A DNA stretch of 64,000 nt from Geothrix sp. SG200 (GCF_022808935.1 NZ_JAKZFR010000001.1:186001-250000), one strand, 5' to 3'; counted from the first letter of the stretch, positions 6,960 to 15,972 are shown. Translations and numbers: made by a program. The notes: a model not told the origin generated them from the letters alone.

Positions 6960-8369
6960 GTGCCCCTCGCAGCGCTGACCCCGCCCGCCGGGGACCTGGG
7001 CCTCGAAGCCTTCCGCAGGCTCGGTCCCTGGTCTTCGGCCCTGGGGTTCGCACCGTTCTCCCTCCTCCTGGCGGCCATCGCCGTCCTGCCCCTGGTGCCC
7101 AAGGTCGCGGGGTGGTGGGGCCGCCTGCCGAACAAGTGGGCCCTGGCCCTCCTGTGCAGCGTCGCGGGGGCCGGGTTCCACTACACCGTGGCCGGGGATC
7201 CCGCGCGGCTGCTGGACACCCTGCTGGACTACCTGGCCTTCATCGCCCTGCTTTCCTCGCTCTACGTGGTGAGCGGGGGGATCCATATCTCGGGGGCCTT
7301 CTCCGGGCTGCCCTGGCTGAACACGGTCTTTCTCGCCCTCGGCGGCGTGCTGGCCAACGTCATGGGCACCACGGGAGCCAGCATGGTCCTGATCCGGCCG
7401 CTGCTCCACGCAAACCGGCGCCGGCGCCACAAGGTCCATGTGGTGGTCTTCTTCATCTTCGTCGTATCGAATACCGGCGGGCTGCTGACGCCGCTGGGGG
7501 ATCCGCCCCTCTACCTGGGATTCCTCAAGGGCGTGCCCTTCGCCTGGACGCTGGGGCTGTTGCCCCAGTGGGCACTGCTCCAGGGGCTCCTGCTGACCAT
7601 CTTCCACTTCCTGGACGAAATCGTGTTCCACCGGGAGGAACTGGAGGTCAAGCACGCGCTGGTCGAGGACCTCCGGCAGGCGGAGCGCCCGCTCCACGTC
7701 CAGGGCAAGGCGAATGTGGGGCTGCTCCTCGGGATTCTGGCCGTCGTGATCGGCGCAGGCCATTGGCTGCTTCCCGCCCTGCAGGCCAGGTGGGGCGAGG
7801 CGCACGCGGCGCTCCTCGGCAAGGCGGTGCAGATCCTGGCCTTCGGAGGCATCACGGGGCTGGCGCTCTGGCTGAAGGCCAGCCCGGCCGGCGGCGTGCC
7901 GTTCCGGCGGAACCACTTCAGCTTCGAACCCCTCGAGGAGGTGGCCGCCGTATTCCTGGGCATCTTCGGGGCCATGCTCCCGGCCCTGGACCTGCTGCAG
8001 GCCCGGGCTGCGGACCTGCCCCTGCACAGCCCCTGGCAGTTCTTCTGGATGACCGGCGTGCTGAGCAGCTTCCTGGACAACGCGCCCACCTACCTCACCT
8101 TCGCCTCCCTGGCGGCGGTCAAGGCGGATGCGGCCGGGGGTTCCCTGGGCGCCCTGGCCCATGCGTCTCCGCTCCTGCTGAAGGCGGTGGCCTGCGGCGC
8201 CGTGTTCATGGGCGCCAACACCTACATCGGCAACGGTCCCAACTTCATGGTGAAGGCCATCGCGGAACGCAGTGGCTTGGAGATGCCGTCCTTCCTCGCC
8301 TATGTCGGCTGGTCTGCGGCCGTGCTGCTGCCGCTGTTCCTCGTCGAGACGCTGGTGTTCTTCCGCTGA
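6960..8369 (+). CDS. CitMHS/NhaD-like sodium:proton antiporter or citrate-type transporter
   Basis: A 469-aa integral membrane protein with about 11-12 hydrophobic segments, starting at GTG ten bases after the porin gene. Motifs typical of the ion-transporter superfamily are visible: NVMGTTGASMVLIRPLL, SNTGGLLTPLGDPPLYLGFL, SSFLDNAPTYLTF and ANTYIGNGPNFMVKAIAE. The last two resemble the transport-site repeats of arsenite/citrate/NhaD carriers. The family is often annotated as sodium:proton antiporter. The substrate cannot be decided here. Its place after amtB, glnK and torF suggests co-transcription. Confidence 0.75.
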   Translation: MPLAALTPPAGDLGLEAFRRLGPWSSALGFAPFSLLLAAIAVLPLVPKVAGWWGRLPNKWALALLCSVAGAGFHYTVAGDPARLLDTLLDYLAFIALLSSLYVVSGGIHISGAFSGLPWLNTVFLALGGVLANVMGTTGASMVLIRPLLHANRRRRHKVHVVVFFIFVVSNTGGLLTPLGDPPLYLGFLKGVPFAWTLGLLPQWALLQGLLLTIFHFLDEIVFHREELEVKHALVEDLRQAERPLHVQGKANVGLLLGILAVVIGAGHWLLPALQARWGEAHAALLGKAVQILAFGGITGLALWLKASPAGGVPFRRNHFSFEPLEEVAAVFLGIFGAMLPALDLLQARAADLPLHSPWQFFWMTGVLSSFLDNAPTYLTFASLAAVKADAAGGSLGALAHASPLLLKAVACGAVFMGANTYIGNGPNFMVKAIAERSGLEMPSFLAYVGWSAAVLLPLFLVETLVFFR

Positions 8370-8419
8370 GGCTCGCTGGAGGGGCCGCCGGGGGCCCGGG
8401 ATTCCGATAAGCTGGTCCC

Positions 8420-8587
8420 ATGCCGCTCGACCCGCGCCTCCTCGAGATCCTCTGCTGTCCGGCCTGCCACGGCGACCTCGTGGAGAAGGCGGAGGGTCTG
8501 CACTGCCAGAGCTGCGGGCTGCTCTATCCCATCGAGGACGGCATCCCCGTGATGCTGGTGGACCAGGCCAGGCAGGTGGACCTGTGA
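8420..8587 (+). CDS. Trm112-like (YcaR-type) small zinc-ribbon protein
   Basis: A 55-aa protein with two CxxC pairs (CCPAC near residue 12 and CQSC near 29) and the family ending Y-P-I-E-D-G-I-P-V-M-L. This is the pattern of Trm112/YcaR proteins, found as methyltransferase partners and beside LPS genes. The stop overlaps the next gene's GTG by 4 nt (GTGA), coupling it to heptose kinase synthesis. Confidence 0.85.
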   Translation: MPLDPRLLEILCCPACHGDLVEKAEGLHCQSCGLLYPIEDGIPVMLVDQARQVDL

Positions 8588-9588
8588 GGCTCGACCGCGC
8601 CCAGGCCGAGTCCCTGCTCCAGCGCGTCCAGGGCCGCAAGGTGGCCGTCCTGGGCGACGTGATGCTGGACGAGTACCTCTTCGGCGAGGTGAGCCGAATC
8701 TCGCCGGAAGCGCCCGTGCCCATCGTGCGGGTGGTGCGTGAGCAGGCGGTGCTGGGCGGGGCGGCCAACGTGGCGGCCAACCTCAAGGCTCTCGGGGCGG
8801 AACCCTTGCTCATCGGGACGCTGCAGAAGGACATCGCTGGCGACCGGCTGCTGGGCCTCCTGGGCCGGCTGGACATCTCCATCTCGGGCCTGGTGCTGGA
8901 TCCCTCCCGCCCCACCATCATCAAGACCCGCGTCATCGGCCAGCAGCAGCAGATGCTCCGCATCGACCGCGAGGAGTCCGGCCCGCCCGAGGCCGCCGTG
9001 CTGATGGGCCTCAGGGACCGCCTGACGCGGGCTCTGGGTGAGGCCTCGGCCCTCATTGTGTCCGACTATGCCAAGGGCACCGTGAACGAACCGGTCATGG
9101 AGACGGTGCGGGAGCTCTGCGCCGCCAAGGGCCTGCCCTGGATCGTGGATCCCAAGCCCGCCCACAAGGCCCTCTACCAGGGCGCGACGCTCATGACCCC
9201 CAACACCAAGGAGACCTCGGAGCTTACGCACCGCGCCGCGAAGTCGGATGCGGAAGTGACCGAGGCCGGGAGGTCGCTGGTGGCGGAGCTGGGCCTGAAG
9301 GGTCTGCTGGTGACCCGCAGCGAGCGGGGCATGGCCCTCTTCGCGCCGGACGGGGACCACCGGGCGCCCTGGATGGTGCCCACGGAGGCCCGGGAGGTCT
9401 TCGACGTGAGCGGCGCGGGCGACACCGTCATCGCGGCCTTCAGCGCCGCCGTCGCCGCGGGTGCCGACTGGCGGGAGGCCGCCATGCTGGCCAATGCCGC
9501 GGCGGGCCTGGTGGTGGCCAAGGTGGGAACAGCCACGGTCACGCCCGCGGAGCTGCTGGCCCACTACCACGAGCAGGAAGCGAACTGA
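8584..9588 (+). CDS. hldA: D-glycero-beta-D-manno-heptose-7-phosphate kinase
   Basis: Phosphorylates heptose-7-phosphate at C1 on the way to ADP-heptose for the LPS inner core. The 334-aa product has the PfkB/ribokinase fold: a GGAANVAANL substrate motif near the N-terminus and the catalytic DVSGAGDTVIAAF anion-hole motif near residue 275. Only the kinase half of HldE is present; the cytidylyltransferase half is absent here and must be encoded elsewhere. The GTG at 8584 is chosen for the 4-nt overlap with the Trm112-like gene and because upstream residues are not family-like. Confidence 0.9.
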   Translation: MRLDRAQAESLLQRVQGRKVAVLGDVMLDEYLFGEVSRISPEAPVPIVRVVREQAVLGGAANVAANLKALGAEPLLIGTLQKDIAGDRLLGLLGRLDISISGLVLDPSRPTIIKTRVIGQQQQMLRIDREESGPPEAAVLMGLRDRLTRALGEASALIVSDYAKGTVNEPVMETVRELCAAKGLPWIVDPKPAHKALYQGATLMTPNTKETSELTHRAAKSDAEVTEAGRSLVAELGLKGLLVTRSERGMALFAPDGDHRAPWMVPTEAREVFDVSGAGDTVIAAFSAAVAAGADWREAAMLANAAAGLVVAKVGTATVTPAELLAHYHEQEAN

Positions 9589-9603
9589 CCGCCCCCGGCG
9601 GGC

Positions 9604-9996
9604 CTAGGTCCGCCGATGCCACTGCTCCCAGGCTCCTGCGGCGGCGAACAGGAAGAAGGCGGCGGTCGCGCTGAGGGCCATCCTTCCCGGCTGGTTGAAG
9701 TAGTCCCGTTCCATGATCTTCCAGACGGCGAGGGCGGCCAGGCTTCCGAGCAGCAGACCCGGGACGATCCGCGGGCCCTTGACCAGGCGGTCGGCGGCGA
9801 AGACCAGGACCAGCAGGACCCCTAGTCCCGCCCAAAGACCCCAGGCCTTTCCGCTCAGGAGCGCGAGGACCACCACCGCCAGGGTTCCGCCGCAGCCCAG
9901 CAGGCACCCCGCGGCGCCCCCGCAGCCATCCCCGCGGACGGTGGAGGGCGGGAGGGGGCGGTAGCGGAGGCGGTTCCAGTCCGGAGTGGGGATCAT
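9604..9996 (-). CDS. Small membrane protein of unknown function
   Basis: A 130-aa product starting MIPTPDWNRLRYRPLPPS. It has a Gly/Cys-rich stretch (GCGGAAGCLLGCGG) leading into a first membrane segment, then three more hydrophobic segments separated by short charged loops. I do not recognise the family. It is the last of four consecutive minus-strand genes (11978 down to 9604) that all encode small membrane proteins, spaced 0-25 nt apart. Confidence 0.6.
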   Translation of the reverse strand: MIPTPDWNRLRYRPLPPSTVRGDGCGGAAGCLLGCGGTLAVVVLALLSGKAWGLWAGLGVLLVLVFAADRLVKGPRIVPGLLLGSLAALAVWKIMERDYFNQPGRMALSATAAFFLFAAAGAWEQWHRRT

Positions 9997-10019
9997 GGCT
10001 GGGCTACGGGAAGAGGCGC

Positions 10020-10622
10020 TCAGGCCGCGGGACGGAAGATGCGCGGCACCTCCCGCTTGTGAATCAGCACGTGCTGGTAGCCCCGACCGCTGGCGTAGGG
10101 GAGGAGCACCTCTTCGCAGAACAGGCGGGTGCGGATGATCGTGGCGAAGAGGGCCGCGAAGGTGAGCGCGGCCAGGCCGGCGGTCACGCGGTCTGCGGGA
10201 GCCAGGGCGGCCCCTCCAGGCAGGAGGAAGGATCCCGCGGCCAGGGTGCCCATGCCGGTCATGAGGATGGGCCCCCAGGTGCGCGTCGGGTGGCGGAGAT
10301 ACAGCAGGCAGGCGCCGGCCTCCACCTGCCGGTCGAGCCGACCCTGGGCGTAGAGAGCCAGGGCGGATCCCCGACGCACCATTGCTTTCGGATGGCCCCT
10401 GCGGCGGACTTCGTAGGCGCCCAGGAGGACGGCTCCCAGGATGGCCCCGCCCAGGGCGAGGGCCCCGCCTCCGTCCAGCTTGGCGGGCTGGAAGGCCGTG
10501 AGCTGCGCGAAGGTGGCGCAGGCCAGGGCCCAGGCGGCCGGGGCCCACCCGAAGGCCTCGGGGATGCGCTCGCCTTCGGGCACCTGGGCCAAGTCGGAGG
10601 GGAAGGGAGCCGGATCGGCCAT
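10020..10622 (-). CDS. Membrane protein of unknown function
   Basis: A 200-aa product with four probable membrane segments in two hairpins (about 25-70 and 115-165), an Arg-rich cytoplasmic loop between them, and a basic tail. The start at 10622 lies 4 nt after the stop of the 10627-11340 gene, so they are probably one operon. No family recognised. Confidence 0.65.
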   Translation of the reverse strand: MADPAPFPSDLAQVPEGERIPEAFGWAPAAWALACATFAQLTAFQPAKLDGGGALALGGAILGAVLLGAYEVRRRGHPKAMVRRGSALALYAQGRLDRQVEAGACLLYLRHPTRTWGPILMTGMGTLAAGSFLLPGGAALAPADRVTAGLAALTFAALFATIIRTRLFCEEVLLPYASGRGYQHVLIHKREVPRIFRPAA

Positions 10623-10626
10623 GGGA

Positions 10627-11340
10627 TCACCGGAAGATGGCGTAGGGGATGAAGGCGATGAGGAGGACCCCCAGGACGCGCAGCCAGATCTCGGAGGCCG
10701 GATCGAGGAGCTTCCCGGCGAACCCCGGCGCCGGTGCCGGTGGAAGGCCTTCGGTGAGGCTCCGCCTCCCGAGCCGCGGCAGTTCAGGTGTGATCTCTCC
10801 TTGGCCTGCCGACCGGGCCAGGGCCAGCACGCGATCCGCGGCGGCGATGTCCTCCGGACGGCGGAGGGAGAACCGGACCTGCTCTCCGCCGTCGAAGTCG
10901 AAGCGGTACCCCAGGCCGGTCCAAGTGGAGCCGTGGTACTCCTCCACCCGCTGGAAGGCCCGGGCGAGGGAGAGCCGGTGGATGTCCAGGGGGCGGTGGC
11001 CGCCCGTGCACTGGACCAGGTCGTAGGGTGTGAGCAGCAGGCAGGGACGCCATCCGCCCGTGCGCCCCCGGAGGACCTCGACCAGGGCGAGGGGGCCGTA
11101 GGCGAGGCCCAGCAGCGCCACCCTGGCCGCCCAGGCATCCGCGGGCCGGGGCCATTCCGAGAAGCCGGACACCAGCCCCCAGGCGGACCCGAGCCCCGCG
11201 GCAAGGCTGAGGAGACCCATGGCCAGCAGCCATCGTCGTGGGCGCTTCTGGGAAAAGGCCCCGTCCACGCCACCGGCCCCCAGAACGCTCTGGAGGGAGG
11301 CGGCCCGGTCCGCCGGCAGGTCCTGGATCCGCACGCGCAT
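10627..11340 (-). CDS. Membrane-anchored protein of unknown function (PH-like region)
   Basis: A 237-aa protein with two membrane segments near residues 38-60 and 75-95, a soluble middle rich in short beta strands (LLLTPYDLVQC, YRFDFDGGEQVRFSLRRPEDI) and a C-terminal membrane segment. The middle part resembles bacterial PH-like domains, but this is impression, not proof. The ATG at 11340 overlaps the preceding gene's stop by 4 nt. Confidence 0.6.
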   Translation of the reverse strand: MRVRIQDLPADRAASLQSVLGAGGVDGAFSQKRPRRWLLAMGLLSLAAGLGSAWGLVSGFSEWPRPADAWAARVALLGLAYGPLALVEVLRGRTGGWRPCLLLTPYDLVQCTGGHRPLDIHRLSLARAFQRVEEYHGSTWTGLGYRFDFDGGEQVRFSLRRPEDIAAADRVLALARSAGQGEITPELPRLGRRSLTEGLPPAPAPGFAGKLLDPASEIWLRVLGVLLIAFIPYAIFR

Positions 11341-11978
11341 CAGGCGGGTCCGAAGGGGCGGCCTGGTTTGGACGCCTCGGGCCGCGTGCCGCCCGTGATC
11401 CCCTGGTAGGAGGCCTCGTCCACCTGGTCCGGGTTGGCCTTCGCCAGGGCCGCGATCCATTCGGGACGGGCGGCCAGGTAGACGGCGGTATGGGCGTCGA
11501 GGCCCCAGCGGGACTTGCCGGCGTAGTAGGCGGCCATCCCCCACACGGCCTGGTCCGGGCGGCGGGGATGCCTGCGCCGCTTGACGAAGCGGGCCGCCAG
11601 GTAGAAGAGGATCCCGGCGAGGATGCCCAGCGCGGCACCGCCGGCGACCACGAAGTCCGCCTGGAGCGGCGTGCAGACGCCGGTCACCGGGTCCTTCAGG
11701 ACCTCGCCCAGCGCGAGGACCCCGGCCACCGCCCCCAGGAAGGCCACCAGCAGGCTGGACCAGCCCCAGCGGCGCAGCCCGTCGGCGGAGCGGGCCTGGG
11801 GAAGGCAGGAGGGGCAGTAGTGGAAGGACTGGTAGAACGTGGTGCGGGTGAGCCAGCCTTCGAGGCCCTTGTAGCCGTAGCGGAGGTGTTCGCGGCCCTC
11901 GGCCAGGCAGTTGGGGCAGACCGGGGGGATGACCTGGGCCTCCCCCTTCATCACGATTCGGGTCCAGTCCTTGGGCAT
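11340..11978 (-). CDS. Zinc-ribbon membrane protein of unknown function
   Basis: A 212-aa protein with an N-terminal treble-clef-like zinc site (CPNC near residue 21 and CPSC near 55), two membrane segments (about 74-93 and 108-130) and a soluble C-terminal region with an alpha-helical AYYAGKSRW/YLAARPEWIAALAKANP pattern. The start has a GAGGAG ribosome site. It heads the four-gene minus-strand cluster. The function is not recognisable. Confidence 0.65.
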   Translation of the reverse strand: MPKDWTRIVMKGEAQVIPPVCPNCLAEGREHLRYGYKGLEGWLTRTTFYQSFHYCPSCLPQARSADGLRRWGWSSLLVAFLGAVAGVLALGEVLKDPVTGVCTPLQADFVVAGGAALGILAGILFYLAARFVKRRRHPRRPDQAVWGMAAYYAGKSRWGLDAHTAVYLAARPEWIAALAKANPDQVDEASYQGITGGTRPEASKPGRPFGPA

Positions 11979-12113
11979 GGCTCCTCGCGGGGGTCGATTC
12001 AGAGACCGTATCGGTAGATCGGGACGCGATTCAAGAATCGGATACGTTGGTGCCTTGACGGGGGGGTGGCGGCTGCGATCCTGAGTCCGCCCCCTCTCGC
12101 CCCCAGGACCCGG
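11979..12113. promoter_or_regulatory. Divergent promoter region with a 14-bp palindrome
   Basis: This stretch separates the zinc-ribbon operon (minus) from the 12114 gene (plus). It contains a perfect palindrome CGATTCAAGAATCG (12027-12040). On the minus strand TTGAAT and TACGGT are 18 bp apart and would serve the operon. The palindrome overlaps that -35, suggesting an operator. Confidence 0.4.
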
Positions 12114-12755
12114 ATGGCCTCCCGAAACCCGGATGAACGCAGTCTTGCCCGTGTCCGGGCGGGGTTCGTGCGGCACGATCTGTATCTCCTGGTGGCTGTC
12201 CTCCTGGTGGCCCTGGCCTTGGTCGTGCCCCGCCTCGCCCTGGGCGAGTGGAAGGGCGCCTTCCTCGCGCTCCTGGTCCTGGCGGCGGTGGTCCTGGGCG
12301 GGATCGGCCTCCTGGTGGGAGCCCAGTGGATCGGGGACGGATCTGGAGAGGGGCGGGGGACCTGGCGATCCGCCCTGGCCAAGGGCATCGGAGACCTGGC
12401 GCGATTCGGGCTCTCGGGGCTGGCCGGCGCGGTGATCGCCTCTGGGCTGGCCGCGAACCACCACCTGGGCGCCCGTGGAGAGGACTGGGCCGCCGGCCTC
12501 GCCGGAGGTCTGGCCGGCCTGACGGGAGTGGTCCTGGGCCGGTGGATGGGCGGCCCCCGGTTCTGGCGGCTCTTCGGGTGGTTCAGCCTTGCGCTGCTCG
12601 GCGCGTTCGTCGGCGGAATTCTCGGCCTCCTGGGCCCCGAGCCCTGGGGCGTGGATGTGGGCGTCCTGGCCCCGCTTGCGGCCTTTGCCGCGCTGGCTGC
12701 CTCGGGGCGGTTCCGATCCCGGGTGTCCCCCCAGCCCCCGCCGCCTTCCGCCTAG
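12114..12755 (+). CDS. Membrane protein of unknown function
   Basis: A 213-aa product with about six hydrophobic segments (starting LYLLVAVLLVALALVVP) and a proline-rich tail. The two hydrophobic blocks around 100-150 and 160-200 are Gly-rich. The ATG at 12114 follows AGGA by six bases; an in-frame ATG at 12066 is possible but less favoured. It is followed after 17 nt by the PrcB-like gene. No family recognised. Confidence 0.65.
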   Translation: MASRNPDERSLARVRAGFVRHDLYLLVAVLLVALALVVPRLALGEWKGAFLALLVLAAVVLGGIGLLVGAQWIGDGSGEGRGTWRSALAKGIGDLARFGLSGLAGAVIASGLAANHHLGARGEDWAAGLAGGLAGLTGVVLGRWMGGPRFWRLFGWFSLALLGAFVGGILGLLGPEPWGVDVGVLAPLAAFAALAASGRFRSRVSPQPPPPSA

Positions 12756-12772
12756 GTTTCCCTGGAGGTCCC

Positions 12773-13210
12773 ATGCCGAAGATCCTGATGTCCCTCATGC
12801 TGCTCGGCGCCCTCGCCGGGTGGTCGCAGGTGCCTCCCTCCCCGCCCGGGAGCGGGGCGCCGGTGCTGGAGTGGCGCGGCCAGTACCACGGCCAGCCCCA
12901 GCCGGGCGCCGAGGCGGTGATGGACGCGCATCGCTGGGAGCGCCTGTGGAGGAGCCTGGACCAGCGCGCCCCGGCCCTGGACTTCACCACGCACTGTGCG
13001 GTGGTGGCCTACGCCGGCGAACGCCCCACAGGCGGCTTCACCCTCGAGTTCCTTGATCCTGTGGCCCAGGGAGATGACCTCCTGATCCGCTGGCGGGTGC
13101 GCAGGCCCTCGCCGGACAGCTACACGACGCAGGCCCTTGCCCAGCCCTGGAAGGTGAAGGCCCTGCCGCGCCCCCGCGGCTCCGTGCGGCTGGTCCGCCT
13201 CGACGACTGA
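12773..13210 (+). CDS. Secreted PrcB C-terminal domain-like protein
   Basis: A 145-aa product with an N-terminal signal peptide (MPKILMSLMLLGALAGWSQ). The remainder matches the PrcB_C pattern: a helix (AHRWERLWRSLDQ), then CAVVAYAGERPTGGFTLEFLD with the conserved P-T-G-G-[FY] turn, ending in a V-K-A-L-P strand. In spirochaetes PrcB is part of a protease complex. No protease partner is next to it here, so the role is open. Confidence 0.7.
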   Translation: MPKILMSLMLLGALAGWSQVPPSPPGSGAPVLEWRGQYHGQPQPGAEAVMDAHRWERLWRSLDQRAPALDFTTHCAVVAYAGERPTGGFTLEFLDPVAQGDDLLIRWRVRRPSPDSYTTQALAQPWKVKALPRPRGSVRLVRLDD

Positions 13211-13230
13211 CCTTTCCTCCGAGGGCATCC

Positions 13231-14067
13231 ATGGCCGTCTCCGCTGCCGAAGCCGCCGTACGCTTCCTCGCCTCCATCCACGAGCGCCTCCAGATGGCGG
13301 AGCACCAGGATTCCCGGGGCCGCCGGATCGAGGCCCTCCTGCCCGCGGAGGAGGCGGCGATCCTGGAGGCCGCGGCCCAGTGGGCGGCGCGCCGGGAGGA
13401 CAAGAACCTCGAGCTGGTCCTGGAGCTGGACGAGGAGGCCCGGAAGCACGTGGTGGCCTTCTTCGGGCTCCTCCCCCTGCTGGAGGCCGACCTGGCGGGG
13501 CGCGGCGGGATCCTCTACCTGGCCTGCGACGGCAATGGCGAGGCCGGCGCCCAGCTCGACTACAGCGCCTTCCCCATCCTCAGCCCCCCGGTGGCCTTCG
13601 GGACCTGGGAGGAGGTAGTCCCGCGGTTCGAGAACGGCTACAAGCAGGTCCCTCTGGCGAACCTGTGGGTGATCGGGGACCTGGACTGGAGCGGGAATCC
13701 CGTGGGCGACCCCATCGCGGCCCAGCGCCGGGAGGGACTCGACCTGGTCCGGAGGTCGCCGGCCTGCCGCAAGGTGCTGCTGCACCAGCGGGGGAAGGGC
13801 ACCCTCGTCCCCTTCCCGTTGAAGAAGGGCGGCTGCTTCATCGCCACCGCCGCCTGCGGATCGCCGGAGGCCTGGGAGGTGGCGGCGCTCCGTTCATTCC
13901 GGGACCGTCGGCTCTCCACCTCCTATGTCGGCCGGCTCGCGGTGGCGGCCTACTACCGGGTCTCGCCCCCGCTGGCCCGGTGGATCGAAGGTCGGCCCGG
14001 GGTCCGGGCCTGGGTCCGCCGGCGCCTCATCGCCCCGCTGGCCCGCCTCGTGTCTCAGCGGTCGTAA
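13231..14067 (+). CDS. CFI-box-CTERM domain protein
   Basis: A 278-aa soluble-looking protein whose last 80 residues carry the CFI box: CFIATAACGSPEAWEVAALR, then a basic/hydrophobic tail with SPPLARWIEGRP. This C-terminal module recurs in many unrelated proteins and is presumed to direct processing or localisation through its Cys, but the mechanism is unknown. The N-terminal 200 residues match no family I recognise. The gene ends by overlapping the convergent kinase gene's 3' end by 13 nt. Confidence 0.75.
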   Translation: MAVSAAEAAVRFLASIHERLQMAEHQDSRGRRIEALLPAEEAAILEAAAQWAARREDKNLELVLELDEEARKHVVAFFGLLPLLEADLAGRGGILYLACDGNGEAGAQLDYSAFPILSPPVAFGTWEEVVPRFENGYKQVPLANLWVIGDLDWSGNPVGDPIAAQRREGLDLVRRSPACRKVLLHQRGKGTLVPFPLKKGGCFIATAACGSPEAWEVAALRSFRDRRLSTSYVGRLAVAAYYRVSPPLARWIEGRPGVRAWVRRRLIAPLARLVSQRS

Positions 14068-15965
14068 GCGGCCTCCGCCCTCAGGAGGAGGGCATTCCCC
14101 GGCAGGAGGCGCAGCCCGTTGCGGATGCAGGCGCAAGCCGCCTCCAGCCGCCCCAGGCGGGCCAGGGCCGCGGCCTTCGCCGCATAGGCGCCCGCCAGTC
14201 GCGGATCCAGCTCCAGGGCCCGCCCGGCGGCTTCCAGGCCCTCCTCCAGCCGGCCCAGCTCCACCAGGGCCGTGGCGCGGTTGCTCCAGGCCTTGGCATA
14301 GAGCGGGTTGATGGCGAGGGCCCGGTCCGCGCTGGCGGCCGCCTCGGCGGGAAGTCCCAGGCGCCGCAGGAGGACGGCGCGGTTGTTCCAGGTCATCACC
14401 GCCGCGGGGTCCTCCTCGAGGATCCGGTCCAGGAGGGCCAGGGCCTCCTCTCCGGGAAGGTGCTCCACCAGCAGGAGCGATGCGGTGTCCAGGTCCACGT
14501 ACCGGTTGCGGGCCTCGCACAGCCGCAGGCCCCGCTCCAGCCAGGCGGCGGCTACCTGAGCCTCCCCGCCGTCGCGGGCCGCCAGGGCCGCGTTGAGGAG
14601 AGGGGCCACCTCCCCGGGGGCTGCGCGGTGGGCGGCCTCGAAGCTGGCCAGGGCGCCGCCGGGATCGCCCTGGCGCAGGCGGGCCTCTCCCAGGGCGCAG
14701 TGGGCCTTCCAGTGATCCGGATCAAGCCTCAGGGCCTTGCGGGCGGCTTCCACCGCCTCCGCCAGGCGGCCCAGGTTCGTCCAGGAGGCGGCCAAGTTGG
14801 CCAGGGCATCCGCCTGGGCGGGGGCGTCGGGCTCGGGAGACGCGGGCGGAGCGGTTCCCAGCAGGCGGAGGTGGAGGGCCTCCAGGGCCGGCAGGAGCTC
14901 CTGGAAGCCCCCCGGCCGCGCGTCGGGATCGCGGTCCAGGCAGGCGAGGATCAGGTCGGCGAAGGGGGAGGGCAGGTCGCCCTGGATCCGCCGCGGATCG
15001 GGAGCGGCCTGCACCCGATTGAGCCAGGGCTGGTCGGGAGGGAAGGGCGTCCGCCCCGTGACGGTTTCGTAGAGGGTGGCGCCGAAGGCGTACATGTCCG
15101 TCCGGGCCGTGCGCTGGGGGGCCTCGAACCACATCTCGGGCGCCAGGTAGGCGGGGGTTCCGGCCAGGGTCTCCGCGTCCTGCGCCTCCGCCAGGGCCCG
15201 GGAGAGGGACAGGCCGAAGTCCGCGACCTTCACGGAACCGGAGGGCGTGAGCAGGAGGTTGAGGGGCTTGAGGTCCCCGTGGACCAGGCCCAGCCGCTGT
15301 TCCGCATAGGCCAGGCCCCGGGCGGTGTCCAAGGCGATCCAGAGGGCGCGCAGCCAGTTCATCCGGCCGGCCTGGATCTCCTGGTGCAGGCTGCAGGCGC
15401 CCTCCACGTACTCCATGACGAGGAAGGGGAGGCGGAGATGCTCCTCGACGCCGTAGGCCAGGACCAGGTTCGGGTGGGCGCCCAGGGCGATCCACTGGGC
15501 AGCCTCCCGGTGGAAGGCTTCCAGGGTTCCCAGATCCGCGAGGCGGTGGCGGAGGGGCGTCTTGAGCGCCACCCGCCGGTTTCCGCGGGCGTAGGCCTCG
15601 CCCGTCCGGGCCTCGCAGACGAGGATGCGGCCGAAGCCTCCGCGCAGGACCTCAAGGATGCGGTACCGTCCCGCGATCCAGTCCCCGGGTCCCAGGGCCT
15701 CCGCTTCCTCCGGCGGGACCGCCCCGTCCTCCGCCAGGCGGCTGAGGGTCTCGGGCTTCGCCAGGAGGACGGTGGAGCCGTAGAGCTCGGCCAGGCGCGC
15801 GGGGTCGAGGCGCAGGTCCCCGAGGACCGATCTCTCGGCGGGATCACGGCTCGTCAGCTCCCGGAACCGCGCGGGGGTGATCCAGCCGTGGTGGAGGGCG
15901 ACCAGGGCCCGGGCCAGGTCCAGCCGGGGAAGGGGCGTGGTCGGTCCCGGGACGTCGGGTGGCAC
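14055..15965 (-). CDS. Serine/threonine protein kinase with C-terminal TPR repeats
   Basis: A 636-aa Hanks-type kinase. The glycine loop is degenerate (RGGFGRIL); the VALK lysine (RRVALKTP), catalytic loop HGDLKPLNLLL (HGD in place of HRD), DFGLS and APEMWFEAP are all present, so it is probably active. From about residue 380 at least six TPR-like 34-residue repeats follow (for example AWSNRATALVELGRLEEGLEAA), suited to protein-protein contacts. An unusual 95-residue N-terminal region precedes the kinase. No membrane segment is obvious. The next minus-strand gene upstream (15973) is 7 nt away, so they may be co-transcribed. Confidence 0.9.
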   Translation of the reverse strand: MPPDVPGPTTPLPRLDLARALVALHHGWITPARFRELTSRDPAERSVLGDLRLDPARLAELYGSTVLLAKPETLSRLAEDGAVPPEEAEALGPGDWIAGRYRILEVLRGGFGRILVCEARTGEAYARGNRRVALKTPLRHRLADLGTLEAFHREAAQWIALGAHPNLVLAYGVEEHLRLPFLVMEYVEGACSLHQEIQAGRMNWLRALWIALDTARGLAYAEQRLGLVHGDLKPLNLLLTPSGSVKVADFGLSLSRALAEAQDAETLAGTPAYLAPEMWFEAPQRTARTDMYAFGATLYETVTGRTPFPPDQPWLNRVQAAPDPRRIQGDLPSPFADLILACLDRDPDARPGGFQELLPALEALHLRLLGTAPPASPEPDAPAQADALANLAASWTNLGRLAEAVEAARKALRLDPDHWKAHCALGEARLRQGDPGGALASFEAAHRAAPGEVAPLLNAALAARDGGEAQVAAAWLERGLRLCEARNRYVDLDTASLLLVEHLPGEEALALLDRILEEDPAAVMTWNNRAVLLRRLGLPAEAAASADRALAINPLYAKAWSNRATALVELGRLEEGLEAAGRALELDPRLAGAYAAKAAALARLGRLEAACACIRNGLRLLPGNALLLRAEAAYDR

Positions 15966-15972
15966 GCTCGGC

